Source of the DNA: Rhodopseudomonas palustris
GTDB taxonomy: Bacteria; Pseudomonadota; Alphaproteobacteria; Rhizobiales; Xanthobacteraceae
NCBI RefSeq assembly: GCF_003031265.1
Contig: NZ_CP019966.1
Span: 3,906,001-3,970,000 of the forward strand
Direction of reading: 5' to 3'
Length of the DNA: 64,000 nt
How positions within the stretch are numbered: the stretch's first letter is position 1; the number at the start of each line of letters is the position of its first letter. Positions 8,890 through 17,929 of the stretch are shown piece by piece. The position numbers and the translations under genes were made by a program. The notes under the pieces are model-generated. The model saw nothing but the letters and a program-made list of their open reading frames with translations. It was not told where the DNA came from and made no database searches.

Positions 8890-11800
8890 TCACCACGCGT
8901 AGCGAAGCAGTCCTTTGCCGGCGTAGCTGCGGGTGACGTCCGAGAACTCGCCTTCGAAGCTGGCGGCGACCGAGAAGCCGTTCAGCCAACTCACTTCCGC
9001 CGACACAGTGGTCAGCGCCGCATCCCGCGCCGGCCGCGCGCCGTTCACCACGAAGCTGGCGCCCGGCAGCGTCTGGAAGGTTGCTGTCACAGACCGATCG
9101 ACATCGAAGTCGTGCGCCCATGCGGCACGGCCGCGCAGCGTCAGCAGCGCGCTATCGAGGGCGAACGACTTGTCGGTCCGCAGGCCGAACTCGCTGCGCG
9201 TCGCGGTCACGGTCTTGGCCGCATAGCCGAGCGCGAATACACCTGTCCCGCCCGCCGCCTGCTCGGCATAGGCCGGCAGATCGAACGCGGTGACCTGGGC
9301 CGCAGCGTACGACGTCAGACCAAGCCCCCCGATCACCGGGGCGATCCAGCGATGCCCGGCTTCAACCCGCGCGGAGTAAGCGTTGGCGTTGAAGGTGGCG
9401 CGGAGTTGATTGAGGCCACCGATCGCGACGGTCCGCTCGGTGGTGATGTCCTGCCAGCCATAGGCCGCCGCGGCGGTGAGATAGCTCGCACCGAAACTGT
9501 GGCGGATGAAGCCGCCGACCTGGATCAGATCCGACGTGCCCGAACCGAGGCCGCCCGCCAGGCTGAACTGCGTGGCGCCGCCGGCCATCGCAAAACCCGC
9601 GACAGTCTGCGGCGACAGCCAGTAATCGGCGCCGGCCGCAATGCCAGCAAGCCGGCTGGTTGCGGTGGCGGAGCCGAGCGAAGCATTGCCGTCGGTGGTC
9701 TGTGCGCCGCCGAAGCCGGCACCCCATACATTCCAATGCGGCACGAACGGCGCCGCAGCGCTCTTGGTGATCATCGCGTAGGCGTCGGACGCCGAGCCGC
9801 GCACGGGGCGATCAGCGTAGGCCAGCGGACCTGACGCTGCATCCCGCCCGCTGCGGCCGTTGCTCGACGGATCGGTCAGCACGCCCAGGAACTGGGTCAT
9901 GGCACTGAACGTCGACTGCTGCGCGCCGGTCGCCGTTTCGCCGGAGGCGATGCTGAGCCCGGCCGGCGTCAGCGCACCGAACACGATCGGAATGCTGCCA
10001 TTGCGCGCGAAGTAAGTGCTCAGTGCGTTGGCGACCTGGCTCTGGTTGCCGGTGAGGCCGCCGTTGACTCCCGACGACGGGCCCGATGGGCCAGACGTAT
10101 AGTCGAGCACCAGGTTGAGATAGGCATTGTTGGCGTCGTAGCCGAGGCTCGATCTGAAGCCGGACGGCAGATTGGTATTGACCAGCGTGCCGAAGGTGCC
10201 GACCACGCCGCCGGTCGCATTGACGATTGTGTATTGCCGCTCGACATAGCCGCCGCTGGCGAAAGACGCGTTCACGGTGGCGCCGCCGAGCGTCGCCGAG
10301 CCCGAGACGTTGACGCGGTCGGCGCTGGTCGGCGACACCTCGACCATGTAGCTCGATGCCGCCGTGAAGGTCAGGTTGCCACTGACATTCAGCGTGCCGA
10401 TCGAATTGCCGGGTGCCAGCGCGCCGCCGTTGATCAGCGTGGTGCCGACCGTGCCGTTGCCGCCGAGCGCAGCGCCGGAACTCACCGTCGTCAGCGACGA
10501 CGAGGCGATCGAGCCGTTGACGCTGAGCGTGCCGGCCTCGACCGTGGTGGCGCCGGTGTAGCTGCTGACACCGGTCAGCGACAGGTTGCCGGCGCCACGC
10601 TTGATCAGATTGCCGCCACCCGAGATCGCGCCGCCGAAGCTGGTCGCGTCGGAACGATTGAAGGCGAGCGTGGCGTTGTTGGTGACATTGCCGAGGATCG
10701 ACCCCGACGTACCGCCGTCGCCGATCTGCAACGTGCCTCTGGAGACGGTGGTGCCGCCGGTGTAAGTATTGGTTCCGGTCACCGTGAAAACGCCACTGCC
10801 GGCGCTGCCGCCGAAGCTGATCAGATTGCCGGTGCCGGAAATAGCGCCGCTGAACGTATGGGCGTCGGAACGCGCGAATTCCAGCGTCCCGTTGTTGACG
10901 ACATCGCCGACGATCGACCCGGTCGTGCCGCCAGTGCCGATCTGCAAATAACCGCCGCTGATCGTCGTGCCGCCCGTGTAGGTGTTGTCCCCGCCCAGCA
11001 GCATCGAGTTGTTGCCGAGCTTGGTGACGCTGCCGGTACCGGAGATCACACCGTTGAAGCCGATCGAATCGAACCGATTGAACTCCAGCACACCGTTGTT
11101 GACGACGTCGCCCACGATCGAACCGCCGGTGGCACCGTTGCCGACTCGCAGCGTGCCGGCCGAGATCGTCGTGCCGCCGGTGTAGGTGTTGTCGCCGAGC
11201 AGCGCCAGAATGGCGCCACCGAGCTTGATCAATTGTCCGGTCCCGGAGATCGCGCCGCCGAGGCTGGTGCTGTTGCCGCGATTGACGGTGAGCGTCGCAT
11301 TGTTGGTGATGTCGCCGGTGATCGAGCCGCTGATGCCGCCATTGCCGAGCTGCAGGGTTCCGTCCGAGATCGTGGTGCCGCCGGTGTAGAAACTGTCACC
11401 GGTCAGGGTCAGCGTTCCGGTCCCGGTCTTGCCCAGCGCGAATTTGGCACCGTTATCGACAAACGTGCCCGAGAATTCCGTCGAGGTGTTCAGGCTACCG
11501 ATGGTGAGAGCCTGGACTGGAACTCCGCCCACCGCCGTCGCCTGAACGGTTCCACTGCCCGATAACGATCCGATCGAGATCGCCCCCGTGGTGGTCCGCA
11601 GCGCCAAATTCCCGCCGTTACTGACGACTTCCGCCGTCCCGCCCGACGATGTCTGGCTGAAGAGCAGTGTCCCGCCGGTATTCGTTATCTTGACGTCTGC
11701 GGCGGTGCTGCTGCCCCGAAAATCGATCTGACCGCCCGAACCGATGATCAGCTGCTGCGCGATGCCGGAATTGTTCACGATGCCGGCGCCGTTGAAATTG

Positions 11801-12153
11801 AGCTGAGCGCCGGACAGAACCCCGATGAGTAAGCCGGGCGCTCCGGCTTCGAACGTGAAACCGTCGGGGTTGCGCGTGGTGCTGCCGGACAGCACCAGCG
11901 ACGTCGACGCGCCGTTGTTGCGGAAAACGGCGGTGTCGTTGGAGTCCGGAACGGTGGCTGGGCCACTCCAATTCGAAGGCGTGTTGTAAATCTGATCGGC
12001 ACCGACCCAGACCTGCTGAGCCGTCGCGGGCATGGCCACCGCCACCAGCGCGGTCGAACCGAGGAGGGACGAAAGCACCCGCCGTCTTCGTGCGCGACGT
12101 GCCCGGTCTACGACGCTCGACCTCAGCCCCTCACCAATGCCCCGACCCTGCAC
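8890..12153 (-). CDS. Type Va autotransporter with passenger-associated repeats and C-terminal beta-barrel
   Basis: 1087 residues. The signal peptide has an Arg-rich n-region and a hydrophobic core (VLSSLLGSTALVAVAMPATA, cleaved before QQVWVG). The passenger is Gly/Thr/Ser/Asn-rich beta-helix sequence. It contains about five tandem units of roughly 67-73 residues with the core NTYTGGTTISxGTLxxGxGG, the pattern of PATR (passenger-associated transport repeats). A linker near 770-830 precedes the about 280-residue autotransporter beta-domain, which opens with HWNVWGAGFGG and ends on an aromatic residue (GLLRYAW), as outer-membrane barrels do. Likely role: surface-displayed adhesin or biofilm factor. 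No catalytic motif is visible in the passenger. It appears monocistronic. Confidence 0.93.
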   Translation of the reverse strand: MQGRGIGEGLRSSVVDRARRARRRRVLSSLLGSTALVAVAMPATAQQVWVGADQIYNTPSNWSGPATVPDSNDTAVFRNNGASTSLVLSGSTTRNPDGFTFEAGAPGLLIGVLSGAQLNFNGAGIVNNSGIAQQLIIGSGGQIDFRGSSTAADVKITNTGGTLLFSQTSSGGTAEVVSNGGNLALRTTTGAISIGSLSGSGTVQATAVGGVPVQALTIGSLNTSTEFSGTFVDNGAKFALGKTGTGTLTLTGDSFYTGGTTISDGTLQLGNGGISGSITGDITNNATLTVNRGNSTSLGGAISGTGQLIKLGGAILALLGDNTYTGGTTISAGTLRVGNGATGGSIVGDVVNNGVLEFNRFDSIGFNGVISGTGSVTKLGNNSMLLGGDNTYTGGTTISGGYLQIGTGGTTGSIVGDVVNNGTLEFARSDAHTFSGAISGTGNLISFGGSAGSGVFTVTGTNTYTGGTTVSRGTLQIGDGGTSGSILGNVTNNATLAFNRSDATSFGGAISGGGNLIKRGAGNLSLTGVSSYTGATTVEAGTLSVNGSIASSSLTTVSSGAALGGNGTVGTTLINGGALAPGNSIGTLNVSGNLTFTAASSYMVEVSPTSADRVNVSGSATLGGATVNASFASGGYVERQYTIVNATGGVVGTFGTLVNTNLPSGFRSSLGYDANNAYLNLVLDYTSGPSGPSSGVNGGLTGNQSQVANALSTYFARNGSIPIVFGALTPAGLSIASGETATGAQQSTFSAMTQFLGVLTDPSSNGRSGRDAASGPLAYADRPVRGSASDAYAMITKSAAAPFVPHWNVWGAGFGGAQTTDGNASLGSATATSRLAGIAAGADYWLSPQTVAGFAMAGGATQFSLAGGLGSGTSDLIQVGGFIRHSFGASYLTAAAAYGWQDITTERTVAIGGLNQLRATFNANAYSARVEAGHRWIAPVIGGLGLTSYAAAQVTAFDLPAYAEQAAGGTGVFALGYAAKTVTATRSEFGLRTDKSFALDSALLTLRGRAAWAHDFDVDRSVTATFQTLPGASFVVNGARPARDAALTTVSAEVSWLNGFSVAASFEGEFSDVTRSYAGKGLLRYAW
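10541..11400 (-). repeat. Tandem about 200-220 bp coding repeats of the autotransporter passenger
   Basis: The complement of GGCACGAC..GCCGGTGTA-type sequence recurs near 11380, 11177, 10971, 10752 and 10551, spaced about 203, 206, 219 and 201 bp. Each encodes a YTGGTTI-centred beta-helix unit. The units differ by substitutions and small in-frame length changes, so they are old or diversifying rather than newly duplicated. Confidence 0.8.
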
Positions 12154-12330
12154 GCAACTGCCCCGTCACCTCTCAGGTCATTGGCGACCTGATTCAGGAA
12201 ACAGCCTAAAGGTTCAGGATTGGGATGCAAATAGGAACCATTATTGGAACCCAAAATCGGCGATCAGACTGGTCGCCGCCGCGAGCGCGTGATAGCGCTC
12301 CGGCAAACAACAGCGGGGAGATGGAACGCG

Positions 12331-12969
12331 ATGATCGAGGCGGTGATCTGGGATTTCGGCGGGGTGCTCACGAGTTCGCCGTTCGAGGCATTTGCGCGGT
12401 TCGAGACCGAGCGCGGACTGCCGATCGACATCATCCGCCGTACCAACGCCGCCAATCATTTCGAGAACGCCTGGGCCAAATTCGAGCGCGCGGAAATCGA
12501 TCTCGACACCTTCGACGAGCTGTTTGCTGAAGAATCCCGCGCGCTCGGCGCCGAGGTGCGCGGCCGCGACGTCCTGCCGCTGCTGTCCGGCACGCTGCGT
12601 CCCGAGATGGTTGCGGCGCTGCGCACCATCAAGCAGAACCACAAGACCGGCTGCATTACCAACAATCTGCCGGCCAACGCGATCGGTTCGAGCTCGGGGC
12701 GGACGCTGTACGTCGCCGAGGTGATGGCGCTGTTCGATCACGTGATCGAATCCGCCAAGATCGGCCTGCGCAAGCCGGATCCGAAGATCTACCAGATGAT
12801 GATCGAGGCGCTCGGCGTCGATCCGAAGGCTTGCGTCTATCTCGACGACCTCGGCGTCAATCTGAAGCCGGCGCGCGAGATGGGGATGGCGACCATCAAG
12901 GTCGTCAGCGCCGAACAGGCGATCGCCGAACTCGAAGACGCGACCGGGCTGAATCTGCGCAGCGCCTGA
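12331..12969 (+). CDS. HAD-superfamily hydrolase (epoxide-hydrolase-N/Acad10-like subgroup)
   Basis: 212 residues from the ATG at 12331, which has GGGGAG 10 nt upstream. HAD motif I is WDFGGVLTSS: the nucleophile Asp8 is kept, but the second Asp of the usual DxD is Gly. This is characteristic of the subgroup related to the N-domain of soluble epoxide hydrolase. Motif III Lys is in SAKIGLRKPDPKIY and motif IV is YLDDLGVN. It should be a cytoplasmic phosphatase-like or dehalogenase-like enzyme; the substrate is unknown. It precedes the radical SAM operon by about 230 bp on the same strand, and a functional link is only possible. Confidence 0.88.
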   Translation: MIEAVIWDFGGVLTSSPFEAFARFETERGLPIDIIRRTNAANHFENAWAKFERAEIDLDTFDELFAEESRALGAEVRGRDVLPLLSGTLRPEMVAALRTIKQNHKTGCITNNLPANAIGSSSGRTLYVAEVMALFDHVIESAKIGLRKPDPKIYQMMIEALGVDPKACVYLDDLGVNLKPAREMGMATIKVVSAEQAIAELEDATGLNLRSA

Positions 12970-13200
12970 GCGCCAATCCCCTTGCCCCTAGCCGGCGGTC
13001 GCGGCTCCCGGCCGCCGCCGCTCATCGGCCGCGATCCGGCGTCCGCGTAGTTTCCCGAGCAGCCCGGGGGCGCGGCTCCGCCTCTACTCATCCCAGAGTG
13101 ATTGGAGTGATTCGTCTTGCGCCGCCGCGCTTGGATCAGCGGGCGGCGTCCGTGGTTGTTTTGCGTTCAATCGTTCCTGCAAGCGTGCGAGCCCGCATCG

Positions 13201-15102
13201 ATGACCAAGGTCGGTTCGACCATCAGTTCCGCGCCGGATGATCGCGCCCGGATCCGCGCCGAGTTCGACCGCTTCGCCGCAGCCCGTTCGCTGCAGCGGC
13301 CGAGCGACCTGATCCTGATCCAGCCGGCGCTGGTGCCGCAGAGCTATTTCGACGTCACCACCGCCCGCAGCGGCGGCTACTACAATTTCCCGCCGGTGGG
13401 GCTGCTGTATCTCGCCGCGGCCGCCCGCGCCGCCGATCCCGCGCTCGGCATCCACCTGATCGACATCAATCATCAATTGCTCAAGGCCGCGCATGGCGAG
13501 GCCTTCGACTACGGCCTTTGGCGCGATCTGGTCCGCGATGCGATCAAAGCCTGCGCCCATCCGCATGTCGGCGTGTCGTACATGTTCGGCACCACCAAGC
13601 CGTGCTTCACCGAAGTGATCGATCTGATCCGCAGCGAATTCCCGCAGGTGCCGATCCTGTGCGGCGGCGTGCAGGCGACGTTCGACTATCGGGAGATCCT
13701 GGCGAGCGGGCTGTGCGACATCGTCGCCCGCCACGAAGGCGAACAGCAACTGATCGGCTATCTCGGCGCGCTGGCCGGCAACCCGGACGCCGTTCCGGTC
13801 GGCATGGCGTTCACCGAGGCCGGCACCATCGTCGAGCTCGGCGCACCGCCACCGGATAATCCCGTGAACTGGGACGTCACGCCGTTCTATGCGGCGATCC
13901 AGATCGAGGAGTATCACCGCTACGGTGGGCTCGGCGCATTCTCGCGCTATGTCGGCGCCGACAAGCCGTTCGCCACCGTGCTGGCCGCACGCGGCTGCCG
14001 GGCCCGCTGCACCTTCTGCACGGTGCGCAACTTCAACGGCTTCGGCCTGCGGCAACGCACGGTGCAGGACGTGATCGACGAGGTGAAGCACCTCGTGACC
14101 GATCACGGCATCCGCTCGATCGACTGGCTCGACGACGATCTGCTGTGGGACCGGGAGCGCGCGCTGGCGCTGTTCAGGGGCCTCGCCGAGCAGGTGCCGG
14201 GGCTGGAATGGACCGCCAGCAACGGTCTGATCGCGGTGGCGATCGACGACGAGGTGATGCAGGCGATGGTCGCGTCCGGCCTGCGCGCCTTCAAGATCGG
14301 CGTCGAATCCGGCAACGACGCGATGCTGAAGACGATCAAGAAGCCGACCACCAAGCCGAAGCTGCGCGCCCGCGCCGAGCTGTTCGCCAAATATCCGGAG
14401 GTGTTCGTCTCGACCAATTTCATCATCGGCTTTCCCGACGAAACCTTCGGCCAGATGATGGACAGCTACGATCTGGCGGTCGAGCTCGCCAGCGACTGGG
14501 CGAGCTTCTACATCTGCCAGCCGCTGAAGGGCACCGAGATGTTCTCGGCATTCCAATCGCTCGGCGACGCGCGCGCCAAGGAAGAGCGCTACGACAAGAC
14601 CATCAATCCGGGACGCTCCGCCGAGCGCGGCGAATTCGGCTACCGCTTCGCGCGCGACCGCGTGCTGCGCACCGGCTGGGAGATCTTCGAGATCGACCGC
14701 GACAGCGTGCCGGATCTCGAACAGCAGAAGGAGATCTGGTTCAGTTTCAACTTGGTCGCCAACTTCCTCGACAATCCGAACTTCCGCCGCGGCGGCAATG
14801 CCGCCAAGCTGGCGCGCTGGATCGAGGCGATCCACGATGGCTATCCCTACGACGCCTCGATGGCCGCGGCGCTGGCGCACGCCTATCACCTGCTCGGCGA
14901 CGCGCAGCGTCACGCCCATCATCGCGCCGACTTCCTGCGGCTCACCGCGACGTCCGCCTATTGGCAGAACCGCGTCGCACAATTCCCCGAACTGCTGGCG
15001 CTGGCGCATGTCGAGCAGCCGCCGGACTGGTTCGCGGGTCCAATGCCGCGCGGTCTGACGCGGCCGTTGCCGCAGCCGCAGCGCCAACAGGTGCACGCAT
15101 GA
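13201..15102 (+). CDS. B12-binding-domain radical SAM enzyme
   Basis: 633 residues from the ATG at 13201; an upstream extension to 13117 reads as non-family sequence. The N-terminal about 200 residues form a cobalamin-binding-like Rossmann domain (GGYYNFPPVGLLYLAAAARA near residues 58-77). The radical SAM domain begins near residue 260 with the cluster motif ARGCRARCTFCTVR (CxxxCxxC). Downstream elements include DWLDDDLLWD and FKIGVESGNDAMLKTIKKPT, typical of this superfamily (BchE/HpnJ-like and methylthiotransferase-like proteins). The C-terminal about 130 residues are helical and unassigned. The gene overlaps the following SDR gene by ATGA, so translational coupling is likely. It may catalyse a radical methylation, ring formation or other C-C chemistry. 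The substrate is unknown. Confidence 0.9.
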   Translation: MTKVGSTISSAPDDRARIRAEFDRFAAARSLQRPSDLILIQPALVPQSYFDVTTARSGGYYNFPPVGLLYLAAAARAADPALGIHLIDINHQLLKAAHGEAFDYGLWRDLVRDAIKACAHPHVGVSYMFGTTKPCFTEVIDLIRSEFPQVPILCGGVQATFDYREILASGLCDIVARHEGEQQLIGYLGALAGNPDAVPVGMAFTEAGTIVELGAPPPDNPVNWDVTPFYAAIQIEEYHRYGGLGAFSRYVGADKPFATVLAARGCRARCTFCTVRNFNGFGLRQRTVQDVIDEVKHLVTDHGIRSIDWLDDDLLWDRERALALFRGLAEQVPGLEWTASNGLIAVAIDDEVMQAMVASGLRAFKIGVESGNDAMLKTIKKPTTKPKLRARAELFAKYPEVFVSTNFIIGFPDETFGQMMDSYDLAVELASDWASFYICQPLKGTEMFSAFQSLGDARAKEERYDKTINPGRSAERGEFGYRFARDRVLRTGWEIFEIDRDSVPDLEQQKEIWFSFNLVANFLDNPNFRRGGNAAKLARWIEAIHDGYPYDASMAAALAHAYHLLGDAQRHAHHRADFLRLTATSAYWQNRVAQFPELLALAHVEQPPDWFAGPMPRGLTRPLPQPQRQQVHA

Positions 15103-15818
15103 GTTTCGCCGGCAAGGCAGCGCTGGTCACCGGCGGCAGCAAAGGGATCGGCTTTGCGATCGCGCGGTCGCTGGCGCAGGCCGGCGCATCGGTGATGATC
15201 TGCGCCCGCGACGAGAGCGAAATCGCGCAGGCGCTGCCGGCGCTGCGCGACGGCGTGCACGGCCGGGTTCACGGCCTCGCCTGCGACGTCCGCGACGAAG
15301 CGGCGGTACAGCGGCTGGTCGAGCACACCGTCACGGCGTTCGACGGCCTCGACATCCTGGTTAACAACGCCGGGGTCGGCCTGCTCGGACCGGTCGAGAC
15401 GTTTCCGCCTGAGCACTGGCGGCTCACCCTCGATACCAACCTCACCGGCGCGTTCTATTGCTGCCACTACGCGATCCCGGCGCTGAAGGCGCGCGGCGGC
15501 GGCGCCATCGTCAACATCGGCAGCCGCTCCAGCGTCAACGCCTATGGCGGCGGCGCGGCGTATTGCGCCTCGAAATTCGGCCTGCTCGGGCTGTCGGAAT
15601 CGCTGCTGCAGGAACTGCATCCGTTAGGAATCCGCGTCAGTTGCGTGATGCCGGGCCGGGTCGCCACCGATTTCGCCGGCGAGCCGCCGCAGGACTGGCA
15701 CCTATCAGCCGACGACGTCGCGCAGGCGGTGATCGACGCGCTGTCATTCGCGCCGCGCGCGCTGGCGAGCCGGATCGAACTGCGGCCGGCGCGGCCGCCA
15801 TCGCCGGCGACGCGATGA
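15099..15818 (+). CDS. Short-chain dehydrogenase/reductase (SDR), first of two
   Basis: 239 residues. The ATG overlaps the stop of the radical SAM gene (ATGA). Classical SDR features are present: cofactor glycine motif TGGSKGIG near residues 11-18, NNAG in LVNNAGVG, catalytic Ser in NIGSRSS and Tyr-x-x-x-Lys in YCASK. After the cofactor strand it reads MICARDE, where an Arg usually favours NADP(H). It should reduce or oxidise a carbonyl/hydroxyl on the operon's product. It ends by overlapping the next SDR gene, again by ATGA. Confidence 0.92.
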   Translation: MSFAGKAALVTGGSKGIGFAIARSLAQAGASVMICARDESEIAQALPALRDGVHGRVHGLACDVRDEAAVQRLVEHTVTAFDGLDILVNNAGVGLLGPVETFPPEHWRLTLDTNLTGAFYCCHYAIPALKARGGGAIVNIGSRSSVNAYGGGAAYCASKFGLLGLSESLLQELHPLGIRVSCVMPGRVATDFAGEPPQDWHLSADDVAQAVIDALSFAPRALASRIELRPARPPSPATR

Positions 15819-16636
15819 GCGATCGCACCGCCCTGCCCCTGCACGGCCGACGCGCGATGGTCACCGGCGCCGCTCAGGGTATCGGCCTTGCGATCGCCCG
15901 CACGCTGGCGCTGCAGGGCGCGCAGGTCGTGCTGGTCAACCTCAAGCACGAGTCCGGCGAAGCGGCGGCACGCGCGATCAGGGACGCCGGCGGCGATGCG
16001 CGCTTCATCGTCGGCGACATGAGCGACGAGGCCGCGATCGCCGCAACGGTGGCGGCGAGCGCGACCGCGATCGGCGGGCTCGATATCCTGGTCAACAACG
16101 CCGCGCCTACGCAGCGGGCGCGGCCGCCATTCGCCGAGCAGAGCACCGTGCTGTGGGATGCCACCGAAGCGGTGATGCTGCGCGGCTACATGCTCACCGC
16201 ACAGGCGGCGCTGCCGCAGCTGGCGCAGGCCCGCGGCGCGATCGTCAACCTGTCGTCGGTGCTGGCGCGCAGCGTCGCACATGAGACCGCCGCCTATCAC
16301 GTCGCCAAGGCCGGCGTCGAACAGCTCACCCGCTATCTCGCCTGGCATCTCGGCCGCAGCGGCGTGCGGGTCAATGCGGTGGCGCCCGGCGTGGTCGATC
16401 GCGATGTCGGCGCCAAGCTCAGCGACGATCCGGTCAATCGCGCGGTGCTCGAAGCCGCGGTGCCGCTCGGCCGCGCCGCCACCGGCGCCGAGATCGCCGA
16501 GGTGGTGGCATTCCTGTGTTCGCCGGCGGCGGGCTACATCACCGGTCAGACGCTGGTGATCGACGGCGGCCTGTCGCTGGGCGAACCGTTCGGCGTCGCC
16601 CGCGCCACGCTCCGTGCGGCGGCCGGAGGCGCTTAA
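15815..16636 (+). CDS. Short-chain dehydrogenase/reductase (SDR), second of two
   Basis: 273 residues, starting inside the stop of the preceding SDR gene (ATGA). Motifs: TGAAQGIG, LVNNAAP (Ala in place of the usual Gly of NNAG), NLSSV with the active-site Ser, YHVAK as YxxxK, and the C-terminal GYITGQTLVIDGG typical of FabG-like SDRs. It is about 30 residues longer than its neighbour, mainly by a tail after IDGGLSLGEPFG. The two SDRs are clearly different proteins, not a recent duplication. Three overlapping genes (13201-16636) suggest one pathway. Confidence 0.92.
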   Translation: MSDRTALPLHGRRAMVTGAAQGIGLAIARTLALQGAQVVLVNLKHESGEAAARAIRDAGGDARFIVGDMSDEAAIAATVAASATAIGGLDILVNNAAPTQRARPPFAEQSTVLWDATEAVMLRGYMLTAQAALPQLAQARGAIVNLSSVLARSVAHETAAYHVAKAGVEQLTRYLAWHLGRSGVRVNAVAPGVVDRDVGAKLSDDPVNRAVLEAAVPLGRAATGAEIAEVVAFLCSPAAGYITGQTLVIDGGLSLGEPFGVARATLRAAAGGA

Positions 16637-16664
16637 TCAGGGCTCCGTCAGCCCGGCGTCCGCG

Positions 16665-17699
16665 TCACCGGGCGCCCGCAGCGGCTTCGTACCAGCGCTT
16701 GGAACGGTTGACGATCGCGACCACCGTCAGCATCACCGGCACCTCGATCAGCACGCCGACCACGGTGGCAAGCGCGGCACCGGATTCGAAGCCGAACAGG
16801 CTGATCGCCGCGGCGACCGCGAGTTCGAAGAAGTTGCTGGCGCCGATCAGCGCCGACGGGCCGGCGACGCAATGCTGCTCGCCGGACAGCCGATTGAGCA
16901 GGTACGCCAGCCCGGCGTTGAAATACACCTGGATCAGGATCGGCACCGCGAGCAGCGCAATGACCAGCGGCTGCTTGATGATCTGCTCGCCCTGAAAGCC
17001 GAACAGCAGCACCAACGTCGCCAGCAGCGCCACCAGCGACAGCGGCTGGAACACGCCGAGCAGCCGCTGGAGTTGCGTGTCCCCTCCTGACGCCAGCGTC
17101 CAGCGTCGGAGGCCCTGCGCGATGAGCACCGGCACGACGATGTACAGCACCACCGACAGCACCAACGTGTCCCATGGCACGGTGATGGCCGACAGTCCGA
17201 GCAGCAAGCCGACGATCGGCGCGAAGGCAAACACCATAATGGTGTCGTTGAGCGCGACTTGGCTGAGGGTGAAATGCGGCTCGCCTTTGGTCAGGTTCGA
17301 CCATACGAACACCATCGCGGTGCACGGCGCGGCGGCGAGAATGATCAGCCCGGCGATGTAGGAGTTGATCTGCTCGGCCGGCAGATACGGTTTGAACAGA
17401 TAACCGACGAACAGCCACGCCAGCGCCGCCATCGAGAACGGCTTGACCGCCCAGTTGATGAACAGTGTCACGCCGATGCCTCGCCAGTGCTCGCGCACCC
17501 GTCCGAGCGCCGCGAAGTCGATCCGCACCAGCATCGGAATGATCATCAGCCAGATCAGCGCCGCCACCGGCAGGTTGACCTTGGCGATCTCCGCCGCCCC
17601 GATCACCTGAAACGCCCCCGGCATCAAATGCCCGAGCCCGATTCCGACGACGATGCACAGCGCGACCCAGAGGGTGAGATAGCGTTCGAAGGTGGACAT
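16665..17699 (-). CDS. acr3: Arsenite efflux permease ACR3 family
   Basis: 344 residues with about 10 hydrophobic helices. It contains the ACR3 hallmark AAPCTAMVFVWSNLTKGEPH, whose Cys is the conserved residue needed for arsenite transport in studied ACR3 proteins, and the second conserved region GSGL/GASNFFELAVA (IGASNFFELAVAAAISLFG). It exports As(III) formed by ArsC across the inner membrane. It is the last gene of arsR-arsC-acr3, all leftward. A 230-bp gap holding a palindromic repeat separates it from arsC, so its expression relative to arsC may be modified there. Confidence 0.94.
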   Translation of the reverse strand: MSTFERYLTLWVALCIVVGIGLGHLMPGAFQVIGAAEIAKVNLPVAALIWLMIIPMLVRIDFAALGRVREHWRGIGVTLFINWAVKPFSMAALAWLFVGYLFKPYLPAEQINSYIAGLIILAAAPCTAMVFVWSNLTKGEPHFTLSQVALNDTIMVFAFAPIVGLLLGLSAITVPWDTLVLSVVLYIVVPVLIAQGLRRWTLASGGDTQLQRLLGVFQPLSLVALLATLVLLFGFQGEQIIKQPLVIALLAVPILIQVYFNAGLAYLLNRLSGEQHCVAGPSALIGASNFFELAVAAAISLFGFESGAALATVVGVLIEVPVMLTVVAIVNRSKRWYEAAAGAR

Positions 17700-17760
17700 C
17701 AGGGGCCTCTCTTGGCGAACCGGTGACTCCTGGATGGGAGCGGCACGATCCCCGCACCAA

Positions 17761-17882
17761 CGTCATCCCCGCGTAGGCGGGGATCCAGTATTCCAGAGCG
17801 CCCGCTTTCAACTACTCACATCGCCGCACGAACTCAGCGGCGCTCTGGAATACTGGATCGCCGGACAAGCCGAGCGATGACG
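17761..17882. repeat. Dispersed palindromic repeat, family B, between arsC and acr3
   Basis: A 122-bp inverted repeat. The left arm starts CGTCATCCCCGCGTAGGCGG and continues to GTATTCCAGAGCG. The right arm is CGCTCTGGAATACTGGATC and then runs to CGATGACG. The left tip has its own small hairpin (CCCCGCGTAGGCGGGG). It lies wholly in the 230-bp gap inside the ars transcription unit. Confidence 0.85.
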
Positions 17883-17929
17883 GCGGTGGAGAGGCAGGCG
17901 CCTTCTGCCACTCAACCTTCAAAGAAGCA

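Noticed and set aside
13084..15096. 670-residue open frame on the minus strand opposite the radical SAM gene
   Set aside because: Antisense shadow in high-GC DNA. Composition is Arg/Ala/Gly/His with no family motif, while the plus-strand frame has clear radical SAM motifs.
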